The position numbers and the translations under genes were made by a program. DNA of 28,096 nucleotides, taken from the NCBI RefSeq assembly GCF_000315625.1, contig NW_005434412.1, forward strand, positions 1,447-29,542, written 5' to 3'. This DNA comes from Guillardia theta CCMP2712 (lineage: Eukaryota; Cryptophyceae; Pyrenomonadales; Geminigeraceae). Positions 17,638 to 27,460 of the stretch are shown here, in pieces. How positions within the stretch are numbered: position 1 is the stretch's first letter; each line of letters opens with the position of its first letter. The notes under the pieces are model-generated. The model did no database searches and had not been told where the DNA came from. It saw only the letters and a program-made list of their open reading frames with translations.

Positions 17638-18862
17638 CTTCCTCCAGGCTTCCTTCCCCCTCATCCTGCCATGAACTTCACTCGGTCGGAGTTCTTCCTC
17701 TCTCTCCTACTCACCGCCTGCGAGTCTTGACCCTCGGCGTTCTCAACCGCCTCTTCCACCTCCACGAGCGAAGGTTCAACGAACTTGCCGTTGACAAACT
17801 GACCAGGCGTTTGTCCTCCCTACATCATCATGAGCAGCCGAACATGCTGATATGGTCGCGATGGACCGGAATCCGGAGCTTCTCGGGGATGCTCAATCCA
17901 GGAGGAAGATACTCTTGGTCGTCGTACACTGACAAGATGCAGCAAGTGAGACGCGGTCCGAATCATTCAAGTCTCCAGCGTCACCTGCATCCTCTGGAAA
18001 TTCAAACTTTCCTTCGCCATGGATTCTTCCTGCTCTGAACTGCAAACACTTGTCATGCTGTGTAGTTTACTTCCTACCTCACCTGTCCTTCGTAAACAGT
18101 CCCGCTGGCGAACCTGTACGTCCCTTCCCCGTGGGGGAGATTGGCTTCGAAGTCGCCCTCGTATACATCACCTTTCACTCGTCACTTCACGTAGGAGCAG
18201 GAGAGTGCACGATTACCGTTGGGAAAGAAGAATTTACCTCTTCCTTTCAAGCTCGAGTCCTTCACCTCTCCATCATATCGTATCCCTGCTCTCAGCTGCG
18301 TCAGGAATGAAGAGAGGCATGCTCAGATCCAGGACCGTTGGCGTACACGACAACTCCCTGCCCGTCGCGCTTGCCCTCACGGTAAGTCCCTTCGAACCGA
18401 TGGCCTCTGCGACTTATCGTGAGTGGCCGGCAAGCTCCTTGTCTCTCGATTACCCTGTGACTGAGTAGACGCCATGTCCGTGCATCAAGCCGTTCTTGAA
18501 TTCTCCTTCGTACCTGCAACATCTTTCATTTGGGGTCCAATCAAAAACCAGCCCCCTGCCTGCTCCCGTCATTGAAGGAGTATACTCCTTTGCCGTTCAG
18601 TTCCCCATTCTCAAACTCGCCTGCTCGTTCGCATGAGATCACCAGGTGCTGTCAAATCAGCACCAGCCTGTGTAGGAGCAATGATCGTCGAAATCGCAGC
18701 TGCCTTGCCCCCGACGAACTTGTGCTCGATACCTTGACGGAGAGGCATCAGTCATGTAGGTAATGCCACACGTACAGGTATCTGCTCAGTGTCCTACCTG
18801 GATAGCTGACGTTCACTGACCTCAACCTCCTTCGGCGCAAGAGGATGTTTCTCCAGTTGCAT
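17552..18862 (-). CDS. MORN-repeat protein (271 aa)
   Basis: Eleven exons total 816 nt: 18862-18798, 18732-18668, 18620-18560, 18513-18454, 18406-18336, 18285-18217, 18171-18083, 18039-17985, 17928-17867, 17819-17715, 17665-17552. Six MORN repeats with a period of about 23 residues lie at residues about 43-185: GEFENGELNGKGVYSF, YEGEFKNGLMHGHGVYS, FEGTYREGKRDGQGVVVY, YDGEVKDSSLKGRGKFFF, YEGDFEANLPHGEGTYRF and GRIHGEGKFEF. MORN proteins form rigid beta structures that bind phospholipid or other proteins; in protists they occur in cytoskeletal collars, radial spokes and PIP kinases. No second catalytic domain is visible. The C-terminal 75 residues are acidic and unrecognised. Introns 18667-18621 and 18559-18514 appear to be GC-AG. 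The final exon overlaps the convergent membrane-protein gene; the start ATG at 18862 is likely but unproven. Confidence 0.85.
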
Positions 18863-19140
18863 TTGATAGTAATTTCTATGAACGTTCATCTTGGATTCCA
18901 AGTTTTTGGTTTGAAAGCATCAGTGAGCGACTACAGAATACTTCCGCCTCCTCTCCCCTCTCCTCAACTGCTAAAATGTTGTTCTTGACAGCGTTCATTC
19001 TCCTACTCTCTATCCTGGGTCGGATCCTCCTTCTATTATGCCTTCTTTGTCTCATAAATCCTCCTGATCTGTACCATTGCTTAACAACTTGATATGATCT
19101 TGCTTGGTTTTCTTTCTTCTTCTCACTTGTTCCTACCACT

Positions 19141-19153
19141 GCTCCTACTCCTA

Positions 19154-19216
<63 letters not shown>
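19141..19216. repeat. CTCCTG microsatellite
   Basis: About twelve six-base units, the first two being CTCCTA variants. It yields poly-Leu and Ser/Cys frames that are not genes. Confidence 0.9.
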
Positions 19217-19499
19217 AACCCTTGCTTTCTGCTGCTCCTGCTGCTGCTGCAGCTCTTCCTCCTCCTCTGTACCCCTCCTCCTTCCCCCCTACTCATAATC
19301 CTCCTCCTCCCTCCCACTCCTCTTGCTTCTGCTTCCTTTTACCACTGCTCTGCATTACTCGTCTCAAGCCGTTGATCACTACCCCCCACCCCCCATTGGC
19401 CCTGCATACATCCACCCCCCCCCCGTGCTCGATCCCTTTGAGAGATCCCGAAAATGTTGGAAAGAGTAGCAGCAGAGGGGGCAATGAGGGGAAAGGAGA

Positions 19500-19580
19500 T
19501 GAAGAGATGTAGAGAAGAAAGAGATGTAGGAGATGAAGAGATGTAGAGATGAAGAGAGATGAAGAGACAAGCAGAGACAA
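19500..19580. repeat. GATGTAGAGATGAAGAG-type short tandem repeat
   Basis: Imperfect purine-rich units with GATGAAGAGATGTAGAGA phrases recur several times in tandem. Confidence 0.65.
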
Positions 19581-19907
19581 GCAGAGGCATGAGAGACCAG
19601 GAGAGGAAAGATATTTCCAGAAGACATCATGTACAAAGAGGGATTGAGCAATCATTGGTAAGCTGAGCATTAGTCTGTATGGTGAGGCAGACAGCTGATG
19701 TTGAATTGAGTCGTTCCTTTGATCGCAATGACGTGTATTCACGTCTCCGTCTCATGCGCTATGAGATGACAAGTCTCTCAGGTAGCGAGCATTTCATCGC
19801 GAACGACTAGCATCCTACGAGTGAGAGCGGGAGGACACCATGACGACGAGGTGACGGCAAGAGCGTCCTCTAGCAGCGACAAGGGAGGGATTAGGAGGCG
19901 GACAGCG

Positions 19908-21570
19908 ATGGCGGATAGGATACACACTCCTCAGTGGCTGCTTGCTGGAGCAGCGAGGATGCTGTTGATCGTGTACGGCATGTGGCAGGACGAGAGCATG
20001 GCGGTCAAGTATACGGACGCAGACTACCAGGTGTTCTCTGACGCTGCCAGGATGATGGCGATGGGAGGTGAGTGGTGGACGGGTGGCGGCTGGCGCGTGA
20101 TGATGGAAAATGCAAGATTCTCCCTTTGAGCGCGCGACGTACCGCTACTCGCCCTCCATCGCCATGCTGCTGCTGCCCAACGTGTGGGTGGGGAAGTTGT
20201 GGGGGAAGCTGCTGTTTGCGAGCACGGACCTGCTGGTGGGATGTCTTCTTGCCAGGTGAGCTCTGAGTGAGCGCTGAGACCGGAGCTGAAGGAGCCAACA
20301 AGGATCCTGATGGCGCAGAAGACAGACAAGCAGCAGCTCGCATTCCTGGTCAACCTCTGGATCCTAAACCCGATCGTCGTCAACGTGTCTACTCGAGGCA
20401 ACGCTGAAGCTCTCGTGAGCCTCGTCGTCATGGCCACGATCTTAGCGGTGGTTCAAGACCGACCGGTGAGGAGGAGAAGAGGCAAGCCAAGAGGAAGCAG
20501 AAGGAGAGGAGAGGAGCAGCAGAGGAGAGGAGAGGAAGAGTAGAGGAGAGAAGGATCGCTGAAGTCTCTCACCTGTTGGATGTCTTGCTCACGTTTCTGA
20601 CGTCTGATGTTCTCAGGTCCTAGCTGGGCTTTTCCTGGGGCTTGCCGTGCACGTCAAAGTCTATCCGATCATCTACTCGCTTCCGCTCTACTTGTCATTC
20701 TGCCGGGAGATCAGGCGCGTCTCCTTCTTCTCCGACTTCTTCAACAAGCGCAGGTCCTTTCTGCTCGCCTATTTTCCGTCCTCATCCTCCTGAAGCCTTC
20801 AGTTCGCCTTCTCTGCAATCCTCTCCTTCTCGGTCCTCACCGGCGCTTTCTTCGTCATGTACGGCCATCGCTTCCTCCACGAGGTCTTCTTCGCGCTCTC
20901 TTCCTCCTCTCAGCTCTGCTGTCGCAGGCGTACATCTACCATGTCTTCCGCGTCGACCACAGGCACAACTTCTCCCTCTACTTCTACCAGATGTATGCCA
21001 CTTCACCCAGCTCCACTCCAGCTGAAGCCTTGTGGCAGGTACTTGTCCATGGATACCTCTGCTCGGCTCGTCGGTCTCGTCGCCTTCGCCCCTCAGGTCC
21101 AGCAGACGCTCAGCGCGGCAGCAGCTCATGTGCGGCAGGTTGTCATCCTGATAGCCATCTCGCTGAGGTACGGAAGGAGGAACAAGATCGGCCTGTAAGT
21201 CTCGCCCGTGCGCCTACCCCAGCTCAGCCCCAGCTGTAGTTGCATCTGCTGCCAAACTATCGCCTTCGTCGCCTTCAACAAGGTCTTCACCGTCCAGTAC
21301 CTTGTCTGGTGCCCTCGCCCTGTCCAGCTGCTTCCCATGACCGCCTGACACAGGTATTTCGCGCTGCTGCCCCTCGCGTTTGCCTCGGGCTTCCGGGTTG
21401 GCTACAGGTCAGGATAGGGAAAGAGGGAGGAGGAAAGAGGAGATGAGAAGTTTGCGGGCAGGATGCACCTGGTAACTACTTCTCTGCTGGTGGGTGGGAT
21501 GGGCATGTGGCTGGGGTTCGCGTACCAGCTGGAGTTTCTTGGGAAGCCGGTGAAACTAGCGAGCTTATAA
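19908..21570 (+). CDS. PIGM: GPI mannosyltransferase 1 (PIG-M / Gpi14, GT50 family)
   Basis: Ten exons total 1140 nt (379 aa): 19908-20067, 20117-20255, 20303-20465, 20617-20753, 20796-20883, 20928-20992, 21039-21194, 21240-21308, 21354-21407, 21462-21570. The enzyme adds the first mannose, from dolichol-phosphate-mannose, to the GPI-anchor precursor in the ER lumen. The family DxD motif is seen as [14 protein letters not shown] (Asp37, Asp39) after the first membrane helix. Other hallmarks are [83 protein letters not shown] and the end [14 protein letters not shown]. Length and multiple hydrophobic helices fit the family (about 400 residues). The ATG at 19908 is the first in frame; the GTG at 19821 is not a credible start. 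No PIG-X/Pbn1 partner is in the window. Confidence 0.95.
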
Positions 21571-22076
21571 CCAGCAATGTTTGACAAACCTGACAGATGT
21601 GGTTGACACTCGTAACGGCAAGCGCTCTCATGTTTGCAGGTGAAGAGAAGTGGAGAGCAGAGCAGAGCAGAGCAGAGCAGAGCAGAGCAGAGCAGAGCAG
21701 AGCAGACGGGTACAGCGGAACAAGAAGAGAGGAGGGATTCAGAGGTAGGACGGGGAGGAGAGCTGGGTATGTGAACCAAGAGTGGCAAAGGGTGGAAAGG
21801 ATAAGAGAAGAGCTCAGACAGGATGGAGTGAGGAGAGGAGTCGAGGAAGATGTGCAGGAAAGGAACAGAGGGGAGGAGTCGGCGGATGATGCAAGCCTAC
21901 AGGTCACATGAGCTTGTTTTGCTCTCTCATCTTGAACGATGCGAGAGGAGAGGAGGAGGAGGAGAGGAGGAGAACCAAGTGAACGTGGGTACAACTCAAG
22001 ATCAGCAGCACCTCTTCCTTGCGCCTGTCTTTACTCTCACTCGCCTTCCTCCTCGCCTTGCCGTATGCTACATCCT
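21571..22076. other. Convergent 3' region between PIG-M and the receptor-like gene
   Basis: Contains the AGCAG microsatellite (21655-21706) and purine-rich sequence, including GAGGA runs near 21945-21972. No gene is supported; open frames on both strands are low-complexity. Confidence 0.6.
21655..21706. repeat. AGCAG pentanucleotide microsatellite
   Basis: About ten perfect five-base units lie shortly downstream of the PIG-M stop, probably in its 3' UTR. Confidence 0.95.
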
Positions 22077-25000
22077 CTAGGGCATCGGAGGGTTGCCAGC
22101 GTCTGCCGAGCCCATGAGCCACCTGTTCCCGAGCGTGTCGGGCCCGGAGTACTCAAGGATTAACGTATCCCCCCCACCGTTGAACCACCACCGGACCTGC
22201 AGCTTCTGCTCCCCTGCCGCCAGGTACACCGAGGAGCATTTCTCTCTTGCCGTCCATCCCCCCGTGCTACTGATCTCTAGCTTGTCGTTGACGTACAAGA
22301 AGCCGTTGTAGTCGTTGGTCAGGCACAGGTTGTAGTTACCCGCCTGCTTGATCGTGTGCTTCCCGTAGAAGCGGAAAACGGCGTTGGTGCTGCTGTAGCT
22401 GGAGAAGAAGTGCTTCAGGTCCTCGTCCTTCTTGAAGTCCAGAGCAGGCGCATGCCCCTCCCCGAGGTAGGTCAGCTTGTCGTTCTTCATGCTGTCTTCG
22501 TCGCTGTGGCAATACCAGTCAGCAGCGTCAATTGAAGGGAAGAGAGAAGAATAAGAGATGGGAGGGCAGGGGAGAAGGACGAGAAGAGGGTTAAGAGAGC
22601 GACAAGGAAAGAGCGGGAGGGGGGTCACCTGAGCATCGTGGAGCGGCACTGCCACTCCCTGATGAGCCATACAGACTGAGTCGAGTCCTCAGGAGTAACC
22701 GGGCTGTCACTGCGAAGCCTCATCTTCAGCATGCCGGTGTCAGGACCGCTGAAGGTGACGAGGATGGAGACAGTGCTGCTGTCTGTTACCAGCACCACCT
22801 TCACGTTGTGAGCTCCCGCCCCAAGCCTGACGATGCCACAGCTCTCTTGCTTGCCGGCGTGATCACCCAGGGTCACGGCATCTTTGTCGTCGATGTACAG
22901 GTAGACGATGTTGTGGGACTCGAGGCAGAAGTTGTAGTCGCCTTCTCTGACAACCTGGAGGTTGCCGTAAAAGTAGACAGCCATCTTGTCGGAAGGGATT
23001 TTGGTGTTTGAGGGCAGTGCGTTCTTGATCTCGGTCTGAGAGTTGAAATCGATGGCCTTCACCACGGCGCTGCCGACCATGTTCATCACCTTCTTGCGCG
23101 GCTCGCCGTTGATGTCGACGTTCTGCGTGTACACCTGCATCGTCCACTGCGACATCGTCGGGGGTGCGGGGGCCGCGGGGTTGGAGGAAGGGATCGCGAG
23201 CTTTTCATCCCCAGTGTCCACACCGTAATATTGGGCCTTGAACGTCACCGAATAACTGTTGGAGTGGAAGTAGACCACCTTGACCTGATGGCTGCCCTTG
23301 GTGAGCTTGACCAGAGAACACTTCTCCTGCTCGTTGTGATCACCGTCGTTGTTGACAACCGTCTTGCCATCGATGTAGAGGTACGAGCCCTGAGCTGATG
23401 TGGTGCAAAAACCATACTCGCCCTCATTCTCGATGTTCACTTCCCCAAAGCATTGCAGGAGGAAGTTGTTGTTGGGTAAGCCGGGCATCCTCGATTTCAT
23501 GGCATCAAAGTTGGCGAAGTTGATGAAGGGGACTACATACTGACCGACGGAAGATAGCATGGAAGGAGATTCCAAATGAACCAATTTGCTGTCAGAGGAG
23601 TACGCCCGGACAGTCCACTTGGAGGGCGGGACAGTGATGACCTGGACAGAGTCCATCTTGTTGGACCAGCTGTACTTGCTGAGCTTTGGGATCTCATTAG
23701 GACCGTAGAAGTAGATGGAAGAGCCCTTGTAGTCTTCATTAGAGAACATCTTCACGGCCAGTCCTTCGGGGATGCTAAGGGAGTCAACAGTGCCCTTCTT
23801 CAGGTTGCATGGCTTAACTTCACACAGGGCCTTGTCGTTGTCGCAAAGGTCTTCGTTCAACTTGGGGTATTCTCCTGCGATCAGCATTGCCTTGTCTCCA
23901 GTGAAGTCATTGCCAGAGTAGAACACCGCCATGTTTCCGACTGACGGGCATGCAGGAGGGATCTGACCCTCCTCTCTCATATCCTGAACCGTCGAGGGCG
24001 GAGGAATCACAACCTTGACAGGCGCGTGGTCGGGCATAAACTTCTTGCAGAGAAAAGGAAAGTTGTCCGTACACTTTTCGTCTCGAATGTACAAGTTCGA
24101 ACTGTAATACTTGGTCTGAGCCGCACAGAACTTGTCCGTTGACGCTGAGCTGGAAGGATGTCCTGGCTTCCATCGTTGCAGAGCATAGTTGGGCTTTTCG
24201 CCGTCCAGGAACAACCAGGATCCTCTTACTTTTCTCATATTAATCCAAAATGGTTCGTCATCGCCCATGATCGTCTACACGCAGCCATCAGCACAAGAGA
24301 CATCAACATGATCTGTTCAACGGCGCAACAAACTCACCCTGCCAAGGTCGAGCTCCGACCTGTCCTCATAGCTGAACAACTCTCCTCCCCACAGCTTGCA
24401 AGTCTCTTGCGCCTCCTGGAATGACCTCGCCGAGTACTTGTTCGAGTAGCAAGCTTTGCCGTCGGTGGCAAAGGGGAGATATGAACCCGTAGGACACTGG
24501 CGGGTAGCAGCCTGCAAACGAGTCATGGAAGAGGCAAGAAAAGTCTTGACCCACCGAGCGAACAGGCTCGCCATCACAACAGACACCCAATTCTCCGCTG
24601 TTGCTGCAGGAGTCCTTATTCCACTTGGCATAGCACGTGGTGATCGATTGCTGCACAGCTCTCACACAACCATCCCCACCACAGACTCAAGGATTAACCT
24701 CGTCACCGTTACAAGCTACGTTAGTCATCCAGATCTTGTCAACGCTGCCACTTCGACGCTGGTATGACTCCATCTTGTTGAAGCCGAGCTCCTTGCACAC
24801 CTTTTCTTCGGTTAGTATGGATCGACACAACATGCACACCATACAATGCTCGCAGTCGTTTGAGACATTCCGTCAGCACAGATGCTGCCCCACTGGTCCA
24901 TGTGCTTCACTTGCACCAGACATGATCCTCCAGTGCACTGCCGCCAGCCATGAGCTTGTGACATCCGCAACATGGGCCGTTCACCTCAGTCAGGCGGAGG

Positions 25001-26078
25001 TAGCTGGTGGGGACGCCGGATGGGCAGCGATTGCGACCGGGGAGTCCACGAGGTCCCTCGGGGCCTTCAATCCCGTCGGGCCCTCGCTGTCACTCAGTCA
25101 GAACATTCCGAGTGATCGATCGAGATGAGTCTACCGGCCCTTCCGGCCCGGGAAATCCCTTGGGCCCCATGCCTCCTTCTGGCCCCACAGGCCCTTCAGG
25201 CCCTGCAAGTCTCTCAGTGAGCTCGCCTCGCCCTCGTCCTCCTCAGCTTTCACCTTGCGGTCCGCGAGGCCCCGGCGCTCCTTTGAGGGAGGCACTCAAC
25301 CTATCGAGAAGTCAGAAACAAACCCAGAGGCAGGCAAGCAGGTGGAGGAGGCAGGGAGGGCAGGTAGCGGAGGCCGGCAGGGTCGCAAGCCTACCGTTGC
25401 TGGATAGTTACAGTTCGCTTCAAGTTCTGAAGGTGCCTGACCTGCAAGGTTCGTGTCATTCAAGTCTGTGACCAACAGCGAGAAAAGGCCTCACCGTGCC
25501 TTCCAGCCGGGCCACCCGGTTCCGGAGGGCAATCCACTTGGACCAAACCTCCTGCTCTTCCTTGGTATGGCAGCAGCTGCATACCAGATGAGTAGGAGAG
25601 AACTCGAGGCCCAGCTCGTTTACCCGATGGGCTTGTCGTCGAAGTAATCCTCACCGTTGAACGCGGGGATCTGGTTGCTCGTCATTCACACACGCGAGCG
25701 GATCTCAATGAGGTACCTCTGGGCAATCGCTACCGTCAGAGCCGCAGAGTTTGTCTTGCGCTGGTTCGTCATCGTCCGAATTCCATCCAGGTCCTGCGAT
25801 CCAACGGTGAGCCTGGAGTCAAGACGCAAGGCTCCTGCCTGTCGGCCATTCGTTGGGATCCTCGTAGACATTGTTGGTGTCAGGATTCCATACGCGCTGG
25901 AAAGGAGCTACTTCCGAATGCGGAGCAGTGTACAGGACGCTCTTTTCAGCACTCTAGTTGACCAGAAGATGTCAGGAGGGAGCAACGAGGCGACAGATCA
26001 GACCTCGTTGAGGATCAATGCAGCAACCACGATCACAGCGAGCAAAGAACCGACCACGGCACTCTTCTTCGCAGTCAT
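22077..26078 (-). CDS. Scavenger-receptor-like membrane protein: coiled coil, collagen, SRCR, C-type lectin, crystallin-like, 3x PA14
   Basis: Fifteen exons total 3180 nt (1059 aa): 26078-26004, 25953-25870, 25812-25717, 25670-25624, 25576-25495, 25441-25395, 25294-25254, 25202-25135, 25086-24985, 24937-24845, 24800-24699, 24650-24555, about 24511-24338, 24274-22629, 22503-22077. Residues 4-23 (KKSAVVGSLLAVIVVAALIL) form a signal anchor. An acidic spacer and a Cys pair lead to a coiled coil (about 105-145), then 17 unbroken Gly-X-Y triplets (149-199). Next come an SRCR domain (about 208-315: QWGSICADG, VCKELGFN, IWMTNVACNGDE), a C-type lectin domain (about 317-448: CKLWGGELF, ending EKCTDNFPFLCKK), a beta/gamma-crystallin-like domain (about 484-583: SLSIPEGLAVKMF, WSNKMDSVQV) and PA14-like domains at about 588-731, 745-896 and 905-1059. 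The first part matches metazoan class A scavenger receptors. A role in binding particles or glycans at the surface is inferred. Confidence 0.88.
24985..25294 (-). other. Collagen-like Gly-X-Y region (three exons)
   Basis: Exons 25294-25254, 25202-25135 and 25086-24985 encode GAPGPRGPQ, GPEGPVGPEGGMGPKG and RGPDGIEGPEGPRGLPGRN in sequence. The triplet register stays exact across both splice junctions, which strongly supports the model. Such repeats form trimeric triple helices, consistent with the preceding coiled coil and CysCys. Confidence 0.9.
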
Positions 26079-26518
26079 GGTTGTTTCTCTGGCTGTCAGC
26101 GACCCGCCCATGATCAACCAAGCGCGTGGCGGCTCCTGGGCTTTGCTGGCCTGCGGAGCCACAACAATCAAACCATGTTCTCTGTGTGCTTGAAGTTGGA
26201 GCCATCGAGTGAGAGAAATCGATGGGCACCCTCTTTCGACTGTATCCTTCCATCCCATCGCATTCAGTCATTCAGATCTACAAATGTCTACTTGCTCTCT
26301 CTGTCTTTGTCACGATTCTCAACGCTTTCATTCTATCTGAACCATCAGCTGCATAATTTCTTAGTTCATCTCCATAACATCCAAAATCTCCATCGTCTAT
26401 TTATAACATTCTTAGTGCTCTCCTGACCTTTCTGTAATCTCCTCGCACTCCACTGTTCCCCTAACAAGGTTCACCTTGTTTCTTCACTTCCTCCTCCTCT
26501 CTATTTCTTACAAATTCT

Positions 26519-26649
26519 CGTCCTCCTCCTCGTCCTCCTCCTCCTCCTCCTCCTCCTCCTCCTCCTCCTCCTCCTCCTCCTCCTCCTCCTCCTCCTCCTC
26601 CTCCTCCTCCTCCTCCTCCTCCTCCTCCTCCTCCTCCTCCTCCTCCTCC
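26519..26649. repeat. TCC trinucleotide microsatellite
   Basis: About 43 near-perfect TCC units with one TCG interruption near the start. It produces long poly-Ser and, on the other strand, poly-Gly frames. Confidence 0.95.
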
Positions 26650-26937
26650 CATCCTCTATCTCTTCATTTTGCGAACGAAGAGCCACCAGTACCCCCACCC
26701 CATCGTATCCCCAAGTTTTCCACTACCGGCTTCACCAACACCCTACTTGCTCTTACTACCCTATGTATACCCCTCTAGACCCCACTTTATCATAATAAAG
26801 TACCCCACGACTCGACCTATGTACCCCACCCCCATAAGAATGAAGGCAGAACCCCTCCTGTAATATGTAAATTACAGGGTGGGGTACAATGTGATAAAAC
26901 CGTGAATCGGGTGACATGGCAGCGTTGCAGGAATGAA

Positions 26938-27011
26938 CAGCAGGAGCAGGAGCAGGAGCAGGAGTAAGAGCAGGGGGGAGAGAGGAAGGAGGAGGAGGAG
27001 GAGGAGGAGGA
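26938..27011. repeat. GGAGCA and GAG short tandem repeats
   Basis: AGCAGG/GGAGCA units at 26938-26967 are followed by GAGGAG units at 26985-27011. Confidence 0.8.
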
Positions 27012-27460
27012 TCAGTATGAGTGGTACGAGAAGATGATGCAGAAAGGGAACACAACATGAGATGTGTGGAATAAGATGCAACAGAGGTAGTCGCTGGAGC
27101 ACGGGGATCAAGAGCAGTGAAAGTAGATGAGAAAAGCAGCAACAGGAGCAAACGACTTGAGGAAAACCAGTAGCGGAGCGAGGGATTGAGGCAAAGCGAT
27201 CAACAAGCAGAGTGAGAAGCAGGAGACGAGAAAGAGGATAACAAGGAGGCTTTGTTGAAGTCTTCAGTCGCAGTGTCAAAAACTTTGCTGATGGATTGTC
27301 AATCCTTCAGGCTGGTCGCGTGTACTTATACGGCATCTCACCCCTGTTGCTCGGCTCATTCCTCTCTCCTCCCGGAACGTCTTGCCGTGTCAGTGAGTGA
27401 GGAGATTTGCAAGAGAAGGCAGGCATGACCCCCTAGCGCTCGAGGATTGAGGGCGACAAG

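Larger units (their letters stand above)
18863..19907. other. Divergent intergenic region between MORN and PIG-M genes
   Basis: About 1 kb that should contain both promoters. It holds the CTCCTG microsatellite (19141-19216), pyrimidine-rich sequence to 19440, and GATGTAGAGATGAAGAG-like repeats at 19500-19580. I see no conserved coding. The long low-complexity frames on both strands are by-products of the repeats. Confidence 0.6.
26079..27460. other. Intergenic region upstream of the receptor-like gene
   Basis: Should include the receptor promoter (minus strand, near 26079-26300) and that of the next plus-strand gene. It holds the TCC microsatellite (26519-26649) and GGAGCA/GAG repeats (26938-27011). 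Repeat-driven frames with poly-Ser, poly-Gly or poly-Leu are not genes. I see no conserved coding. Confidence 0.6.

Noticed and set aside
19094-19375. Poly-Leu frame with apparent membrane helices
   Set aside because: Translation of the CTCCTG microsatellite.
20256-20278. A 23-nt mini-intron in PIG-M
   Set aside because: A 47-nt intron (20256-20302) with the same donor restores frame and gives a better match ([13 protein letters not shown]).
21408-21437. A 30-nt intron near the PIG-M 3' end
   Set aside because: The 54-nt alternative 21408-21461 is in frame and fits the usual intron size.
24651-24698. In-frame TGA inside the SRCR region, suggesting a pseudogene or recoded stop
   Set aside because: It lies inside a normal 48-nt GT-AG intron that joins NGDE to QSITTC.
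26461-26778. Poly-Ser and poly-Gly or poly-Arg frames
   Set aside because: Pure translation of the TCC microsatellite.
26872-27279. 135-aa Leu-rich minus-strand frame resembling membrane segments
   Set aside because: Leucine runs come from GAG/GGAGCA repeats read on the other strand; no homology seen.
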